DNA of 64,000 nt from CAIWKO01 sp964469155 (GTDB lineage Bacteria > Bacteroidota > Bacteroidia > Bacteroidales > CAIWKO01): assembly GCA_964469155.1 (NCBI GenBank), contig CAYXXU010000002.1:1-64000 (forward strand). The letters run 5' to 3'. Made by a program: the position numbers and the translations under genes. Shown piece by piece: positions 61,799 through 64,000 of the stretch (its first letter is position 1; each line of letters begins with the position of its first letter). A model generated the notes under the pieces. That model saw nothing but the letters and a program-made list of their open reading frames with translations. It had not been told where the DNA came from and did no database searches.

Positions 61799-63469
61799 AT
61801 GAAAACTGATATTGAAATAGCCCGCCAGGCAAAAGTAAAACACATTCGCGAAATAGGTGCTATGCTCGGCATAGAGGAAGATGATCTGCAATATTATGGC
61901 AAGTACAAAGCCAAATTGCCTTTAAAACTTATAGACAAGGAACTGGCCGCCAAACACAAACTTATTTTAGTTTCAGCCATTTCGCCAACACCTGCCGGAG
62001 AAGGAAAAACTACGGTATCTATTGGATTATCTCAGGGTTTAAATCGTATTGGAAAAAAAACCACGGTTGTATTGCGTGAACCTTCCCTGGGACCTGTATT
62101 TGGAATTAAAGGAGGAGCAGCAGGCGGTGGCTTTTCACAAGTATTGCCCATGGAGGATATCAATCTGCATTTTACAGGCGATTTTGCTGCTATCGAAAAA
62201 GCAAACAATTTATTGGCTGCACTTATTGATAATAATATTCAAAACAAAAAAAATTATTTGGGAATCGATCCTCGAACGGTTTCATGGCGACGTGTTATGG
62301 ATATGAACGACCGTTCGCTCCGTAAAATAATTGTTGGATTAGGCGGTACCATGTCAGGAGTTCCCCGCGAAACAGGTTTCGATATTGTTGCAGCATCCGA
62401 GATCATGGCAATACTTTGTCTTGCTGACGACCTGAGCCATTTGAAAGAAAAAATGGGCAATATTTTTATTGGGTTTACCTACGATAAGAAACCAGTGTTT
62501 GCTCATGATCTGAATGCCAATGGCGCCATGGCTGCCTTACTGAAAGATGCCATTATGCCGAATTTAGTTCAAACCATAGAAAATACACCGGCCATAATAC
62601 ACGGAGGGCCTTTTGCCAATATTGCCCAGGGTACGAATTCGGTGATTGCCACCCGCATGGGACTCACCTTATCCGACTATGTGGTTACCGAAGCCGGGTT
62701 CGGGTTTGATCTGGGTGCTGAAAAATTTCTGGATATCAAATGCCGTTATGCAGGACTAGAGCCCAGTGCAGTTGTTCTGGTTGCCACAGTAAGGGCCTTG
62801 AAGTATCATGGTGGGGCCAACATTAAAAATCTTAAAGATCCCAATTTGGAAGCCTTAAGAAAAGGCCTCCCCAATCTTGAAAAGCACATCGAAAATATGA
62901 GTCTGTTTAATATCTGCCCTGTGGTTGCCATTAACAGATTTGACACCGACACCGATGAGGAACTGGAAATGGTTAAGACCCGTTGCAAGGAACTGGGGAT
63001 CCCGGTGAGCATTGCTAACGTATGGGCCGAAGGCGGAGGTGGTGCATTAGAACTTGCCGAAACGGTTGCCAAAGTTGCCGAGCACTGTGTGTCTCAATTC
63101 AAACCGCTTTACGAATTAGATTGGTCGGTAGAGCAGAAAATTGAAACCATAGCAAAAAAAATATACGGAGCCGAACATGTTGATTGCACCACTAAAGCAA
63201 AAAAGGATCTCCAGAAAGTTTACAGCCTGGGGTTCGATAAACTGGCTATTTGTATGGCAAAAACTCAAAAATCACTTTCTGATAATCCTGAATTACTCGG
63301 ACGGCCTAAAGATTTTGTGGTCACGGTTCGTGAAATTGAGATTGCGGCGGGAGCAGGTTTTATCATACCCATAACGGGTGAGATCATGCGTATGCCCGGT
63401 TTACCAGAAGTGCCGGCTGCCGAGCATATTGATATTGATTACGATGGTAATATAATTGGATTGTCCTAA
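61799..63469 (+). CDS. fhs: Formate-tetrahydrofolate ligase
   Basis: 556 residues, the standard length. It makes 10-formyl-tetrahydrofolate from formate, ATP and tetrahydrofolate. The nucleotide loop SPTPAGEGKTTVS lies at 62-74, and other family blocks are LREPSLGPVFGIKGGAAGGG, NLHFTGDFAAI, GGPFANIAQGTNSV and MPGLPEVPAA at the end. It is present as a single cytosolic enzyme. Confidence 0.96.
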   Translation: MKTDIEIARQAKVKHIREIGAMLGIEEDDLQYYGKYKAKLPLKLIDKELAAKHKLILVSAISPTPAGEGKTTVSIGLSQGLNRIGKKTTVVLREPSLGPVFGIKGGAAGGGFSQVLPMEDINLHFTGDFAAIEKANNLLAALIDNNIQNKKNYLGIDPRTVSWRRVMDMNDRSLRKIIVGLGGTMSGVPRETGFDIVAASEIMAILCLADDLSHLKEKMGNIFIGFTYDKKPVFAHDLNANGAMAALLKDAIMPNLVQTIENTPAIIHGGPFANIAQGTNSVIATRMGLTLSDYVVTEAGFGFDLGAEKFLDIKCRYAGLEPSAVVLVATVRALKYHGGANIKNLKDPNLEALRKGLPNLEKHIENMSLFNICPVVAINRFDTDTDEELEMVKTRCKELGIPVSIANVWAEGGGGALELAETVAKVAEHCVSQFKPLYELDWSVEQKIETIAKKIYGAEHVDCTTKAKKDLQKVYSLGFDKLAICMAKTQKSLSDNPELLGRPKDFVVTVREIEIAAGAGFIIPITGEIMRMPGLPEVPAAEHIDIDYDGNIIGLS

Positions 63470-63486
63470 CCTTGACAAGCCAGAAC

Positions 63487-63503
63487 CCTGCCTCGCCGGC
63501 AGG
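63487..63503 (+). terminator. GC-rich hairpin after fhs
   Basis: CCTGCC-TCGCC-GGCAGG, 18 bp after the fhs stop, could terminate transcription. It resembles the hairpin at 4922-4941 and may be an interspersed element. Confidence 0.5.
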
Positions 63504-63705
63504 CAGGCAAAAAGGTAAAATCTCAAAAAACAAAAAACAAAAAGCAAATAAATCTCAAAAAACAATGAAAACAATCCGCCAACCGACGGACCAAACAGTT
63601 TGAAATTTTTGAAATTTTGATATTGTAATTTATTTGTTATTTGATGTTTGAGCATTGTTATTTAAAATATTTTGCCAAAAAAACACGAATATTATCAATT
63701 AGATA

Positions 63706-64000
63706 CTAAGTATTATCTTTTGCAAACCATTCGGCATATGAAGTTACCGTTTCACAAAGTTTTAAACTGTAAAGACTGATGTGAGGTGGTAATTTTTTTT
63801 GAATCCGGAAAGCGAAATCTGCAATTAGATTTTCGCATGTAGGCTGATAAGGCGTAAGCATAAGATTGTAATGAGTCTTCAACGAATCAATGATTGATGT
63901 TGGCGTTTTATCGTAAAGTGCCAGGGCGTGATCCACCTTGTCAACAATTTCTGTTACAACTATCTTTTTCAGATCTCCAAAATCCATCACCATACCATTG
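63706..64000 (-). CDS. 6-pyruvoyl-tetrahydropterin synthase-like (QueD), partial
   Basis: Only the C-terminal 98 residues are in the window; the frame stays open through the right edge (NGMVMDFGDLKKIV...). This block and the downstream EIVDKVDHALALYD and PTCENLIADFAFRIQKKLPP are the conserved second half of the 6-pyruvoyl-tetrahydropterin synthase/QueD family. The histidine ligand set is mostly outside the window. In bacteria it commonly makes 6-carboxy-tetrahydropterin for queuosine. Start and end of gene beyond 64000. Confidence 0.88.
   Translation of the reverse strand, partial: NGMVMDFGDLKKIVVTEIVDKVDHALALYDKTPTSIIDSLKTHYNLMLTPYQPTCENLIADFAFRIQKKLPPHISLYSLKLCETVTSYAEWFAKDNT

Noticed and set aside
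1..64000. tRNA or rRNA genes
   Set aside because: No cloverleaf with TTCGA-type T loop and no rRNA-like sequence was recognised when reading between genes.

Overview
The window looks like a chromosomal segment of a member of the Bacteroidota, probably an environmental Bacteroidia. Supporting signs are secreted proteins with type IX secretion (T9SS) sorting tails, a PorT homologue beside UbiE, RAGNYA-free A-rich leaders in place of strong Shine-Dalgarno sites, Bacteroidota-type -7 elements (TAnnTTTG), a BspA-like LRR protein and a tricorn-like protease. Taxonomy below phylum is an inference.

Layout. 1-700: two tandem-repeat arrays (21-bp and 41/42-bp periods) without a convincing gene. 700-15100: secreted repeat proteins, an MFS exporter, YwbE, a VF530-like protein, a DEAD-box helicase, a photolyase, small lipoproteins (one Kazal-like) and a BspA-like protein. 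15300-19300: Kup potassium transporter with a KdpE/short-KdpD two-component pair. 19800-27600: aspartate aminotransferase, heptose kinase, UbiE, PorT and tricorn protease. 27700-36000: octaheme cytochrome c, Rh-type and Amt ammonium transporters, a porin, and a NarL-type response regulator and histidine kinase that are separated by a REP-associated transposase with paired hairpins. A perfect NarL-style 7-2-7 palindrome lies upstream of the porin-Amt operon.

36000-40000 is an AT-rich accessory module: a WYL regulator, a dyad operator candidate, an OLD/DUF3696-like ATPase, an unrecognised partner and a small very acidic protein. It resembles a defence island and may be undescribed. 40200-40500 carries a third 21-bp array. 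41000-50700 holds superoxide dismutase, a membrane glycosyltransferase-like protein, a FAD oxidoreductase, a T9SS cargo protein and an M16C peptidase. 50700-56800 is a second accessory stretch: a GC-rich interspersed element, a type II restriction-modification pair, unknown small and membrane proteins, two paralogous proteins of unknown function, and a fourth 21-bp array. 56800-64000 returns to ordinary genes: SUI1-like factor, lipoproteins, a T9SS cargo protein, formate-tetrahydrofolate ligase and the end of a 6-pyruvoyl-tetrahydropterin synthase-like gene.

The most unusual signal is the set of four separate arrays whose periods are 21 bp or about twice 21 bp and whose units share short words, in one 64-kb window. 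No tRNA, rRNA or CRISPR array was seen.
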